Below, one piece after another: positions 1 through 12,884 of a DNA stretch of 64,000 bases. Under the pieces are notes generated by a model. It was given only the letters and a program-made list of their open reading frames with translations, was not told the DNA's origin and ran no database searches. Positions within the stretch are counted from its first letter, which is position 1. Each line of letters begins with the position of its first letter. This DNA comes from Annona cherimola. Its lineage: Eukaryota > Streptophyta > Magnoliopsida > Magnoliales > Annonaceae. The position numbers and the translations under genes were made by a program. Where the stretch lies: contig CM059971.1 in NCBI GenBank assembly GCA_030490835.1, forward strand, positions 57,956,012-58,020,011. The letters run 5' to 3'.

Positions 1-1189
1 GATATGATTTTATTGGTATTGATTTAGAGGCGTATGATTGACGCATTATTTGGAGTATTATGGCTATCTTGAACCTCATAGAGTTGGTACCGAGAATTTT
101 AATTTATTAAGTTGTATGGGCGAGAAAGCAAGTTGCAAATTGTGATGTGGCTATGCTCGTCTCGGTGAGGGTCTTGTCAAAAGAGAGGCCCGTCTTGACT
201 AGGGCTTCATTTTTGCGTGCGACCCTTCTACTCTCTTCTTCTCCTCTCTTTTCTATTCTTAACTTAACTAGCAAATGAAGGACAATCAAGGTTTTGATGA
301 TTAATAATCTAAATTTGAGAATTTAAAGGGACAAACATGTGTGTTATAATGTTTTAAGTTGGAAGTTTTTAAAAACAAGACATGACAGACCAATTCACAG
401 AGTCAAGTCGACTCAGGCATCGACTTCAAGTCGATACCCAAGTCAATTGTAAGACTGATTTCAACAGTTATTTTTCTATTAGCGATGAAATTGTAGACAC
501 ATGAGCAGGCGAAGTCGCAACTGAGTTGACTTCGCATACAACATAGGTCAAGTCACGACCCAAGTCGACTCAGCATGTGACTCGAGAAACTTCAAGCCAC
601 CAATGGAGAATCTGGAGAAGTCAAATCCCACCCCAAGTTGACTTCATTGTATAACTTGAATGAATCCCCAGATCAAGTTGACTCAACTACGCGACTTGGG
701 TAACACAAGAGCAAAAATTTTTGAAGTTCCAAGCATGTAATAGATACTGAAGTTGTACACCCAAGTCAACTTTACCTATGACTTGGGTCAAGTTGCAAGC
801 CAAGCGACCCAGTATATTACTCAAACACCAAAAGAAATCAAACTTTTTAGAAATGAGCTCAAAAGTCATTAAATGGAATTCAAACAACACATTTCTTGAT
901 TAATCAAAAATAAGTGCAACAAATTAAAGATCAAAGTACAAAGGATTGAAGTCTAAAGCATATGATTCAATGTAAAGAAAGTTATATCTCAAGATTAATG
1001 AAATTTGAGTAAAAAAGAGCTAAAACATGAAGGCAATAGAGCACAAAAGTCAAAGCACTCAAGTAGACTTCACTTACTACTTAGGTCGAGTCCCAGACCA
1101 AGTCATCTTCAAAATGGAACTTGGAGCTATAGGCAAGAAGAAAATCTTTAGGAAAGGAAATGAAGAGGCCAAAGTCACAACCCAAGTTA

Positions 1190-1194
1190 ACTCC
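1190..1194. repeat. Target-site duplication of E1, left copy (ACTCC)
   Basis: ACTCC directly precedes the TGTGGCGCC start of E1 and recurs at 4728-4732. Unit B carries a single uninterrupted ACTCC at 31323-31327 in the same context. Confidence 0.93.
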
Positions 1195-4100
1195 TGTGGC
1201 GCCCCGAATCGAGGCGTCACATTTGTCCTTACTCCAAGATCTTGTCGACTGGTAAGTGTGAATCAGGATTATTGCCCTGATCACGCAGCGGGTTCTTAAT
1301 TGGATCTCGTCCAAAAAAAAAATTTCTTTTTCTTTCATCACATAAAGACACATACTTATCATCAAATCTCAATTATCATTGATAACATTCATACTTGTTT
1401 TGTACAATACAGGTTATTTTAACCTAAACATTTTATACATACATAATTTGAAAACTCCTCATCATATGTTCATGTCATACCATATATGGATCAACATATC
1501 ATAAAATTTTCTTCATACCTTCTTTTTCCTTTTCTTCTTGACCTGTGTCGTACCTGTCTATGGTTGAAAAGAAAAACGTGAGTCGAAACTCAGTAAGCAA
1601 GCATTTTTTTTTCATTTAAATGCATTTCTCCCGTTCAATAGTAGACACTTATCAAGTGATCTACTATCAACCAGTGAAAATCTTTTCATAAAACTTTGCG
1701 TAAAACATACGCTTGCAAACTTAACATGTAAACCTCTTTTTCACGAACATAAAACGTTTTCCATAAAACTTTCTTTCTCCAAGGACATTCTCATGTCCTT
1801 AAAACATTTTTCATAAAACCTTTTTAAAACAAGCATATGCATTATGCATAACGTTTCTGTCCGTCTGGTAGGTGACATTTACCAAGTGATCACCCTTTCC
1901 TCCTTAGGAGAGAAACCATCTCTATTGATAACTCGCGAGCCAGGCAGTTATCCATGTTCTTCTCCCATTTCAGGGAGGGCGCCGCCGGCATTTCGCCTTT
2001 TAAAGCGACTTGGCCTATGTAGAGGGGGCCCATCTTGCAACCGCGTCCGGTCTGCATATCCTCTACAGTAGACCTAGTACATAACTCATGTGCACATTCC
2101 TTTCTCCATATTCATATGCTAGCATGATTTTTATAAAACTCCACAGACCCTAGTCTGTGACTTTTCCTTTTTAAAATTTGATGCTAGCATGTCATTTCAA
2201 AATAGTACAGACCTCGGCCTGTATTCCCTTTTCTATCTATAACTTGATAACTCGGCATAGCCCAAGTTAACAAGTTAATAAAAATATTTTGTAAGGATGA
2301 CCAACCTTAAATAATTTTAAAAACATTTAAATGGCACATTCTTAAAACATTTGAAATATTTGAGAAATAATAAATTTGAAATATTGATAAAAAATGTTTA
2401 TAAATCATTTTTGATCGGTAAAACAATTTTGAAAAACATTTTAATATTTGGAAACCAAAGACTTTGGAAACATTTTTCTTCTCGTTTCTAGATTTTTCAT
2501 GAACAAAGGATATACTAATGCATAATTCATTTTATATATATATATATATCATATTCTTTGTCCACATAACACTTAAGTTTCTTCTATACGAAGATACGCT
2601 TGTATGATCCTTTGGTCATTTAAAAGAAATCTTCATTTAAATCGGTTATTGGTTGGCCTTCCTTAAATCCGTTTCAAAACATTTTAATAAATCATTTTAA
2701 ATTCATTCGATAAAACAAAATACTATTTTGGAAATCAAAACTTTTCCTTTTCCATTATAATGCAACCATTTCCATCTTTCTCTTCATTTATAAGGATTTG
2801 CTTATGATGAAGCAATTCCCACATACTTCAACATTTCTTCTTACTTCCATATGAATTTGCTTATAATAAAGCAAATTTAACATATTCCATAGTTGCACTA
2901 TATAAAAATCATTTTCAAAAGTTTGCTTGCTTACCTTTGCTTTGCTTTAATCCGACTCCTTTATCCTTTCCTTTCCTTTTCCTATACAAGTGAAAAGGAT
3001 ATACATACTTTATCAAGCATATTTTATATTTATTTATGACCTTATTTTCCATCATAATTTTTTATAGAGGTTATCCTTAAAAATGCGTGATCATCATTTT
3101 CTTATATGGATTTTTATCCATAAATCCTTAAAAAATTCAATCCATATATCCTCATAAAATATAAAAATAAATCTAAAATTTTCTCAAAAAATCACGCTGT
3201 TACTGTAGCAGAAAACTGTAGCAGATTACTGTTCATCCGTGGTTACTGTTCACAGCAACGTGGTTACTGTTCATGGGTTTCAAAAATTGACATTTTTTTC
3301 AAAAATAAAAAATACCATGACATACCTTATGCCTAGTATATCATTGGACATTTCATATATTTTGAATTTATCATCATTTACTTGGCCAAAAAAATCATTT
3401 TCTCCATATACTAAAAATCAACATAAATTCACTTAAGCATAATCCTTAATTCCAAAAATTATGAAATTGATATATCATCATCCCAACATCATATTAATTC
3501 ATCTCAAATCATCATTTATCAATTTTGGAGCATTATTTACACATATCATGTGTTATTTTCCTAAAAGCTCTATCTTCGCCCCAAATTTTTGATGTTTTGG
3601 CATAATTCCAATTAAGCATTATATCTATACTTATTTTCTCATGATTAGGCATTATCTAAGAATATTTCTACCCTAGTTAACATCCAAAAGAAATTTGGAT
3701 AGAAATCACTTACCCGAAGTAGAGATACGCCTCTTTTTCTCACACTTTCTCTCTCTAACTTCTTCTTCTTCTTCCTTGGACGTGTGGGAGGATTTTGGGA
3801 GCTTGGAATCACTCAAGTGGAGCTAGAATATGATGCCTTGGACGTCCACCCTGCTGCCCTATTTATAGGGTTGCATTTTTCAACAATTTGGAATTTACCC
3901 CCTAACTTTGAGGTATTTAATTATAAATTGGTATTTCTTTTTAATTTTGAAAATGCATGGAGCGTTGTGCTGACACCCTAGGCCTGATCCAGCCACCCTA
4001 TGGCAGCCCTATTTTTCCTAGATTTTTAATTTATTAAAATTAATTATTTTTAAGCAAATTAATCTCAACCCTTGATTAATGATATGATCAATTTGTGGCC

Positions 4101-4727
4101 ATTGGATGTTTTGCCCCATTTTCCACACCCCCTGCACGTCCCTGCCATGTTTCTGCATTTGCATTTAATTTTTTTATTTTTTTATTATTTATTTATTAAA
4201 AAGTCAAAAGTATATTTAATAAAAAGTTAAGTTACTTTTTCAACATCTATTTGCCACTCCATCTTGGCCATTAATTTGTGAGTTTCATCACATCTTATCC
4301 CATTCATCATGTCCATCATGAATTTTTAACCATCCATAAAAAATTTCATCTAATTCCGATACCCGGATTGCAATTTATGAATTTTTTTCTAATTTTCCAC
4401 AAAAATCCAAATTTGGATTAGAATATCCAAAAGTATTACTATTTTGTCTAGTGATTAATTATCCTTTTTGACTTTTTGTGATTAGGTTAATCAAGTGATT
4501 AACTCTTAATCACATGTCTTAATCCATAATTACTTTGCACGTACACTATTCACGTACACTATTCACGTGTACTATTCACGTGCATCACATTCTTAATTGC
4601 ATTATTCTAACCTCTAATACACATTTATCAATATAACATATTTCATAAATTTTTATTTATTATAAAAATCAGTACGGGTTTACAATCCTAGGTTTACATA
4701 TACTATTCTAGGATTGCGGGTTTCACA
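1195..4727 (-). mobile_element. E1: solo-LTR-like element of a long-LTR family
   Basis: This 3533-bp insertion starts TGTGGCGCCCCGAA and ends GGGTTTCACA, with 5-bp duplications on both sides. It has no internal copy of its own ends, no primer-binding site and no coding region, so it looks like one LTR left after recombination. It shares blocks with E2, E3 and E4: a GCCGCCGGC-containing stretch near 1980, a motif around AGTCGAAACTCAGTAAGC near 1580, and a tail with short repeats containing ACTATTCACG (4538-4585). The long LTR and motif style resemble the Tekay/Del branch of Ty3/gypsy, which is an inference. Minus strand is assigned because the end reading GGGGCGCCACA resembles a 3-prime LTR end. 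Confidence 0.85.
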
Positions 4728-4732
4728 ACTCC
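4728..4732. repeat. Target-site duplication of E1, right copy (ACTCC)
   Basis: ACTCC follows the CACA end of E1 and continues into the interrupted unit sequence CAGATGCAAC, which is contiguous in unit B. Confidence 0.93.
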
Positions 4733-7700
4733 AGATGCAACTTAGATAGTAACGGTTGAAAAATTCGAACGTTGATGCATTTAATGCACGCCATCTATCC
4801 TCTAGTATTCAAAATGACTCCTTTATTTAAAACACGACAATGGGAGTTATAAGGGTTAACTAGAGCATTCATCGAGCCTTCACCTTCTCTCTTATAAGCA
4901 ATCAAGTGTTCATTAAGTGATCTACTAAGAAAAACTCTGTTATTCACTACAAGAGTTGCATGTGTTATCAATCTCAAGCTTCTAAGAGTTCTTTCTTATA
5001 CTGAATCTTCTTTACGCAATCTATAGCATATAGACTTTTTTTATAACTCACTTTGTTGTATTGATACTTGGCCTGGTGTTGGGACGAAAGCCAAGTAAAG
5101 ACAAGTAGTGTACAGTTAGAGTGAGACTCGTTGCCTACTTGTGTTGTAATTGTAAACGTCCCCTAAACTTATAATCTAAAAGAGAGAAAAATCTCTAATT
5201 GTATTTTAAGTGAAATAGTGAAACCCAATATACAAGAGTGTGTTCTTAAAAGAGTGAAGTAGGGAGGATCATCTCGAACATCTATAATTTCTTTTGTTTG
5301 CAACTTGTGATTGATTTGCTCTATTACTCTCCATGTTTTTATTCAAGGAGATGAAGTTTATAAGGTTAAGTATTTATCATTCAAAAGAATTTTAAAGAAC
5401 TCAATTCACCGTTTTCCTTTTGGGTTTTGCCACAAACTAAGGATTAATAGTTTGTTTCCTTCCTTAAATTATTAAGGTTAACAACAATTTCGTAACCTTC
5501 TTCCAAATTCCGTACATCTGACATATGTGTAGGGCCCCTAATTTTCCTAAGGGGCTTATTATCAGCTGGTGAAAAATTTTTAATTAATCCAACATAATCA
5601 TAAATCATATTAATTGAAAGGTAATTCTATCATTATTTATTAATTCGTATGAAACTTAGATGCTAATTGAGTCACCAATTCATAGGAAATTTGTTGTTGA
5701 TCCTCCAAAGATTCCTCAATAATATTTGAATTTGATGATTCTATGCATTATTCTCTAAAAATATTAAAACGCTTCATTTTTGCCGTTGGATGACTAGAAG
5801 ATAAAAATAAAACACAAATTAAACTATTAGTTACAAGATCATATTATAAACGATACTAATTTTTATTATCTCATAAATAATATTCAAACACTTTCTTTTT
5901 TCCATTGTCTTGACTAATTGGAAAAAATTTCTCTTCCCATAAATGTTAGAACATTTGCCATTTGACCCTTCTAGCAACCAGTGCCCATATTTTATCCGCC
6001 TAATCCACTGATAACTAAGATAGTATGCACACTTATTTTTTTAGATTTTACCAATCTTACCATGTTATATCAAATTTCATTAACTTAACATAAATATGAT
6101 ACATGTAATCTACAATATTATGTTGTCTTTTATGTTTTGTTAAATTTTTATAAAAATATTCACGCTTTCCATATCATATATAATTACCTAAACTAGTTGA
6201 TAAATAAATAAAAATTATATATTTATAATCAATATCAATTATGCTTGTTTGAAATATATTATTACTTTTATCAACACAATAGATATTTATAATTAGAAAC
6301 TAGCGAAATTTATAAATTAGTTCCCATGAAAATATCTTTTTTTATTATGATAGAAATACTTTCTCTATTTCCCAATTTTAATAGTAGAATAGTTTTCTAA
6401 GACGTAACCACTAGTCTTATAAAAGGTGTTGTTGTACTAGAATATAGAAAATTATATGAGAAATACAAGTAATATTATTGAAATTGAAAAATATAAGTTA
6501 GTGAATTAAAAATGAGAAAAAATTTAAGAATATAAAAAATTGTTTGAGAATGAATAAACATACATGAGAATTGAAAAAATTTGCATAAGAAGTTGAAAAT
6601 GAAATTGCTAATTTTTTGAAATGAGAAAATTATTTTTGAAATTTATATTAATATAATCCTCAAAAAATTATATTAATCTAAATCTTTCACATATTTGTCC
6701 ATTTATTCCTCATGCACCAATTCGCATTAATTGAAAACTTATATATTTCAACAAACCCGAGGAAACTTGTAGAGATCATATATGAGAACAAACCTGAGTA
6801 GGATGCGAACATCATATAGGAGAAAAAATCAATTTGAGTAGGATGCGGAGACCATATATGAGAACAAATATGAGTAGGATCTTTTACATACTTTGTAACT
6901 AAGAACAAATCTCCGAGAAAATTCTATCAGTTGATAAGAAAGCTCAGGAAATCTTTCGAACCGAAAGAAAAGCAGAGAAAAGAGTAGACAAGTGCAATCG
7001 AAGCATAAAAGCAAATTAATGCCATTATATTTTATAACTATGCATTTCGCCCTAAAAAATTTTCACTCTTGATTTTTATTCACAATTTTATCTTATAGAA
7101 GCTATCAAAATTTTAACAAATATCATTTAATTATTTATAAATTATGTTTGAAACTTTGATAATGTTATACTTAAATAGTCTATAAGATAGATTTGACCAA
7201 CTATATTCCATCAATATTATATATTATAAACTGTGTATTTGCAATTTTTCCATAAAATGTGGAAGTTTTAGAAGATGTCTCCTTCAGATGGGGGTATTTA
7301 CAATGTCCCTCCATAGTGTGAGGGTTGTGTAGGTGGTTGATTGTAATATTAAGTTGTTACAGTATATAATTACTAATAAAAAAGATAAATTTGCCCAACT
7401 TTATACTATTAACATTATATATTATAAAAATTATTATTTTTATATTTTTATTCATAATCATGCAAATTAAGACCATAATATTATGACACACTTTAATAAT
7501 TATGCAACACTTCACCCATTATATTTGAAGTTATTTTTTTACTAAAAAAGAAGTGTTATTGAAATTAAGAATGCATATATCCCCATCTAAGATATGTGTA
7601 AAATTAATATAATAAAACTATTTAAATTATAGAAGTTTCAAAACTTAATTCAATATCTATTTTGTGTAAAACATTTTGCATGTTAGTTAATAATGTTATT

Positions 7701-7974
7701 ATAAATTCTTATAACATTTTATATGTGCAATATAAAATGTATTTAAACGTTTCTCATGAGTTATACATTTAGTTACTAAGGACCCATCTAAGATTTAGAT
7801 AGATTAATAGTTTCTCATTTTGTATGTTAGAACTAAAGGAATTTCATTTTTAAGCATGGATAGTATGCATATATAAATGACATATTTTGGATAACTAAAT
7901 CATGAAAACTAAAAATATTATTAATGGCCTAAAATTATACACAGAATATGTTGATAAATCAATAAAAAAGAATT

Positions 7975-8165
7975 TAATTGTCATTATTAAATAAATGATG
8001 GAAGAAATATATTAGTTAACTAATTGTAGTTAATGGCTCTTTTAAATAATTTAATTGGTTTAAATTATTTAAAATTTTGTAAGTGGCCATGATTTAATGA
8101 CATTAAAAGTATGATGATGTGTTCTAAATTATGGCATGTAAGTTTTAAAATTACTATTATATCAT
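7975..8165. repeat. Diverged direct repeat, first copy
   Basis: This matches 8505-8680 in the same orientation, sharing strings such as TTTGTAAGTGGCCATGATT and TTAAAAGTATGATGA. It is non-coding. It could be the remnant of an old tandem duplication or of two copies of an unrecognised AT-rich element. Confidence 0.7.
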
Positions 8166-8504
8166 AATATATCTAATATTGTATTCCTTTTTCCCGCCGA
8201 AGATATTCATATGCTTAGTAAATTTTTATTCACAAATTTTTTGTTGATGCTATATGTTACAATTTTAACAAGTCTCATTTTAATTATTTATTAAACATGC
8301 TTGAAATTTTAATAATGTTTAGTTTTAATGACAGTAAAATTGCGATGGAATATTTGGAATATAACATATAAATTTAAAATTACTATTATCTCATGGATAT
8401 CTAATATATTATTTTAAACATTAATTAAAATACATTATTTTATCAAAGAAAATAAATTGATAAATTAATGGAAAGTAAAAAGAATTTAATTGTTGTGCCT
8501 CAAA

Positions 8505-8680
8505 GAAAAAATTTAATTATCATTATCAAATAAATGACGGAGGAAATATATTCATTAGTTATCATTAAATGACATTATTAAATGATTTATTGGATTAAAT
8601 TATTTGAAATTTTGTAAGTGGCCATGATTCAATTGCATTAAAAGTATGATGAGAATTTTGAAATATGACATTCAACTTCA
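8505..8680. repeat. Diverged direct repeat, second copy
   Basis: Second copy of the repeat at 7975-8165, about 530 bp downstream, with scattered substitutions and small indels. Confidence 0.7.
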
Positions 8681-9339
8681 TGAGCCAAAACGTCTTACTC
8701 TGTTGAAATTTAGTAGTTAATAATCTTTTATAAATTAGTGTAAATGAATGCATGTGACTTTTTGTTTATAAATAATAATAGAAATAAACATATGAATGAA
8801 AAGTTTTTAACTTTTAATGATGGTTTAAATTAATAATAGTAATGAGTTTATCTTTAATAATTATAAATGTATTTTATTACTAATTTGGATAGTATAGTAA
8901 TGCTTTATTTTGGCTATCACTATAAAACTGTAAACTAATAACTATACTTAACAATTATCATAATACATCAATTTATAGTAACGATTTTTAAAATCATTAG
9001 CACATATTATATTTTTAGAAATCGTTAATAATAATAATTTATAATAATTTTCAACCATTACTAAAAATTCATTACTAAATGGCATTTTTCCCATTATATA
9101 TGTGTCCAATTAATCCATACTTCTATTCTAAATTATTGAATGAGATCTGTATGTGTGAAAATGAATTCCTTTTCCCACTTATTCTAGAACACATCTCTTA
9201 GACTTATTGAATTGAATTTATAACAAGCACATGATAACAAACAACATCATTGTGAATTACTTGTTGTTCCCCACTTTGAGCTGAAACCTTCCTTCTTTCT
9301 TTACCATGATATCCTTGTGCATTTGATATCATATTTGAA

Positions 9340-9399
9340 TATCTTGTTTGAGATGAAATCTTGTTTGAGGACAAGAAAAGGTTCAAGTATGGGAGAATT
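9340..9399 (+). mobile_element. 3-prime end of a gypsy internal domain with polypurine tract
   Basis: The string TTTGAGGACAAGAAAAGG followed by GTATGGGAGAATT resembles the pre-LTR end of Athila/Tat-type Ty3/gypsy elements, where a GAGGACAAG motif precedes a G-rich polypurine tract. It lies directly before a TGTTAAG LTR start at 9400. No pol coding remains upstream. Confidence 0.6.
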
Positions 9400-10985
9400 T
9401 GTTAAGTTAATTTTATAATCCTTATTTTAGATGATAATTGAGTAAGAATGTGAGTGATTTAGATGATTTGAGTTAAATATTGATTAATTTATCTTAATTA
9501 TGTGAAAACACTAATTATTTGATCAATTCGTTCAAATTAGGAGAAGTAAGCGCGATTTTGAAGCCTAAATCATATAGAAACAGAGAATTTTAACATAAAA
9601 AATAAGCTCAACTGAGCTTGCTTGAGTTGCCATGTTGACAAACTCAAGAAATGCTTTTCATTAATACGTTGTGGTTCTCATTATTCCTCCTGGATCACAA
9701 GTTTTAAGTAATTGAGCTTGTCTGTTCATTTTGGGGAAACGTGCATTTATTTCAAGAAGTTCAAAGCTCAAGGATTAAGATAACATTTGATTTAATGATT
9801 TGGAAGACCTTAAAAAATTAAAATGATAATCAAGGGAGTCTAGAATGCGCCGAGAGATGTTGGGGAAATTTCAACACGAATAAGAGCAAAACGAGCGGCA
9901 AAACCTCAAAATTTTAGAGCAAACCAAGCAACTAGGCGCCACAATGTTTGAACAATGTGGATGTGGGTGCCACATGGTTTAAATGTTGTGGGGGTCTGCC
10001 ATGAGTAAATTCTAGTGCTAATCAAACTTTGTGCCTAAGTCTCCTCTGGAAATCTATATAAATACCTCGAAGAAACATCCTAAGATATCCTAAAATGTCC
10101 TTGGAGCTTGGATTGAAGCCTGGGAGCAAGGGAAGGCAAGGAGAACGATGCAAAGAGCAAGGTGACGAGTTGTTTGACGCGTTCAAGACATCATTGAAGT
10201 TTTTGATATATAAACTTTCTTTCTTCTTTCTTTCCAAGTTTAATAGACTTGTTTGAGATGAATTTGAGATAGAATATTCTTCTGTGCTTTGATTTTATTT
10301 TAAACGTGTTAGGCTAAGTCTTTAATCTAGGATTTAGGATATAACATGGGTACAATATAGCAGATATTGAGATTTTGATTTATTTATAAAGGATATTGTG
10401 TGTTAATTTAATATTTTGTGATTTAATGCTTGTTTGGTATTATAGCTTATACTTTGACAATGATTCTCATATATTAGGTGATGGAACCAAAATGTGAAAG
10501 TCTAATATCTGATAATTAAGATATTAAACCTGAAAATTTAAGACCATAAAAATAGACATGATGATCTTGATGAATCACATGAACATCCACAAAATTTAGT
10601 AAATCCTGATTGATTTATTCCCATGAATATAGGTGATTAAGTATATATTAGGGTTGCGACTAATAGGTTTTGGAGAAGGCGCAGGATAATTTTGGATTTG
10701 TTTTCATTTAACACATAATATTTGAATTAAATAAGTACTCTATGTATCTGTTGTAGAAGATGTATGTGAAACCCTAGACTTTAGATACTATTATCTTGTG
10801 ATTTCTAATTTCTATTCTACGTTCTTAAGATCAACCTTCTTCTTTTCCTATTTCTTTCCTTTTACTTTATCCTCTCTATGTTTGATATAAGTGTTTGAAT
10901 CCAATATCTTAAGTCTTAAATTCCCTGTAGGTCAATATTTTATATGCTAAAATTTACGACCCGTGAACTTATAGAGAGATTGCGA
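9400..10985 (+). mobile_element. Gypsy LTR, plus orientation (Athila/Tat-like)
   Basis: It starts TGTTAAGTTAA after a polypurine tract. It is homologous, in inverted orientation, to 11272-12611. Shared landmarks are the ATCCTAAGATATCCTA region (about 10080 here, about 12135 there), the GTGAAACCCTAGA region near 10770, and a terminal stretch ending near ACTTATAGAGAG. It is non-coding. The right end is approximate because the sequence past 10985 belongs to the inverted partner. Confidence 0.65.
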
Positions 10986-11253
10986 ACAGTCTGCCTTTGT
11001 TCTTTGCAATGTTTATCCTTGAGAGGATTGTTGTTGTCAGTATTTACGAACTCTCCTCTGAAAGTTCATTTGATCTCAAGATCTGTAGCAAAATTTCTTA
11101 GCGACTTGTTTTGTGCAATTTCGAGCATGTGGCTGCATACATTGGAAATGAATTGATGAGAAATAGAGCAAGAAAAACAAGTAGAAAGAAAGGAATAGAA
11201 GGAGAATAAAGAGAAGGAAGTATTTAAACGGAAAGTCTTTAGTAACGTTGAAT

Positions 11254-11271
11254 TCTCTAGCAACGACGCCA
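11254..11271 (-). other. Primer-binding site of the minus-strand gypsy remnant
   Basis: On the minus strand this reads TGGCGTCGTTGCTAGAGA, close to the TGGCGCCGTTGCCGGGGA primer-binding site (tRNA-Asp type, from memory) of plant Athila/Tat elements. It abuts the end of the inverted LTR at 11272. About 260 bp of leader (10986-11253) remain before the plus-strand LTR. Confidence 0.65.
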
Positions 11272-12611
11272 AAATACTTATTTAGTTTTCTCTATAAGTG
11301 CATGGGTCGTGAATTATAATATTTAATCATATCGATCCTACAAAGAATTTGGGATTTAAGACATTGATTTAAAATACTTTATAATGAATACCAAGAGAAG
11401 GTAGAAAAAGAACAGCAAAATATTAGAGAAGAAAGCAAGTCTTGAGAACATTAAATGAGAATTGAAAAATTTAGAGATGAGAGCCCCTAGGTTCTAGGGT
11501 TTCATATACGACATCTGCAATGGATACATAGTATGCTTATTTAATCAAGATATTATGGGCTAAGAGAGAATAAACTCTAAGATGACCTTGCACTCTTTTT
11601 CGAAATCTGCAAGTCGTACCCTAATTTTCTTACCCGCTTATTCCCATGAGATTAAATCAATTATAATTCATTAAATTTTGTAGTAGTTCATGGAATTCCT
11701 CAAGGTTATCACATCTATTCTCATGGTTTAGATTTCCAAGTTTAATATTTTGATTGTCGTATATTAGATTGTCTCCTCATCTATCGCTTATTATATATAA
11801 TCATCGCTAAAGAGCAGGTTTAAACACTCATCAAGTGTTAAATCCATAAGATATTAAATTAACACAATATCCTTCATAAATAAAATTATAAAATCTAGAT
11901 TATAGATTTAGCCTAGCATATTTATAATGAAATTCAAAAAAAAATTTATTATATTCAAAATCCATAAAAAATAAGATAATTAATTAAAAGAAAGAAGAAA
12001 TAGAATGCTTATTGATTTGAAAGCTCTAATGTTATCTGCACGACTTTAAGCAATGCACCACCTCACCCTTTTTCCTCGTGCTCTTGAGTTTGTTTTACTC
12101 TTGGACCTTAAACTTATCTCCCAGGACGTTCTAAGATATCCTAGAACGTGTTCACAAAGCATTTATATAATGCTTTCCAAAAAAACTTGCTTAAAGCTCA
12201 ATCTGAAATGAATTAATTCCGCAATGCCACATTAAATCAAGTCACCAACATAGCCAGGGCTAGTTGCACTTTATCTTCATTTATTTGTTTCAAAATTTTG
12301 AAAATTTGCTACTCAACATACTCCGAGTTGTGTTGAAACTTTCTTAACATGTCCTAGGCCATTTTAATCACTATTTTGCCTCTTTTTAATTCTTCTAAAT
12401 CATCCAATTGAATGGGCCTTGGTCCTCATACTTCAATTCTCCATGAATTATGCATGTTTTGTACCAAAATCATTTTACTTTGAATATACCAATCAATCAT
12501 GAATTTTCTATGCTAAACAAACTAAATCAACCAATACTCAATTCACATAATCATATTTATTCAATTCTTATCCAAATATCATTTAAAATAAAGTATAAAA
12601 ATAACTCAATA
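11272..12611 (-). mobile_element. Gypsy LTR, minus orientation, followed by its primer-binding site
   Basis: This is an inverted homologue of 9400-10985, including the U3 beginning (about 12611 downwards matches 9400 upwards) and the terminal stretch near 11290. The primer-binding site follows at 11254-11271, so this was a 5-prime LTR. The pairing with a 3-prime LTR of opposite orientation means two elements, or one rearranged element, are juxtaposed head to head. Confidence 0.65.
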
Positions 12612-12884
12612 GTGGATCCACCCATGGGTGGAGTTCAAGTCGATCAATCTATGGGAGATGTTCTAGTTGCCCAATCTATGTATGAAGTTATAATGCATCA
12701 TTAATCTAACAAGTGAGGTAAACTTAGTGCATCCCAGCATACTTCAATTGAAGTTGGAATATAAGTATCTATTGCAGGTGTTATCAATACATGTAATATG
12801 GAGGTAAATAGTTGAGGATTGAACATAGTAGAGCCAAAAAATATAAGTGCGATTTTTATTGTTATTGGCCCACCTTAGATGTGA

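Larger units (their letters stand above)
258..5465 (+). mobile_element. Copia-LTR-like block in unit A, split by E1
   Basis: Many AAGTCGACTT-type motifs occur here. They are followed by a leader-like region with the string AATTCGAACGTTG, a TTTATTTAAA TATA-like stretch near 4820, and the string GGAGTGAGACTCG or close variants. The same order is found in the minus-strand copia LTR at 57280-58748, so this block probably derives from a related LTR in plus orientation. No primer-binding site or pol remains beside it, so it may be a solo LTR. Its exact ends are not resolved. E1 interrupts it at 1195-4727. Confidence 0.6.
1..6265 (+). repeat. Unit A: right-hand half of a large duplicated block
   Basis: This stretch matches 30133-34352 (unit B) nearly base for base at its start and again at 5480-6265. 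The start of unit C, from about 47902, is also homologous. It is cut by the window edge on the left and interrupted by element E1. Relative to unit B it lacks about 1.2 kb (B 32075-33325) and about 0.2 kb (around B 33960-34190). Homology to unit B ends near 6265. No coding region is credible in it. Confidence 0.85.
6266..9339. other. AT-rich intergenic stretch with degraded repeats
   Basis: No gene is credible here. It is strongly AT-rich. It contains a diverged direct duplication (7975-8165 and 8505-8680), and related shorter matches near 7060-7160 and 8215-8340. A small imperfect inverted repeat lies around 8975-9035, of the TAACGATTT/AATCATTA type. Open frames of 60-73 codons lack recognisable features. 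Confidence 0.6.

Noticed and set aside
8975..9035. Imperfect inverted repeat as a MITE
   Set aside because: Short and AT-only; no second terminus or target duplication could be defined.
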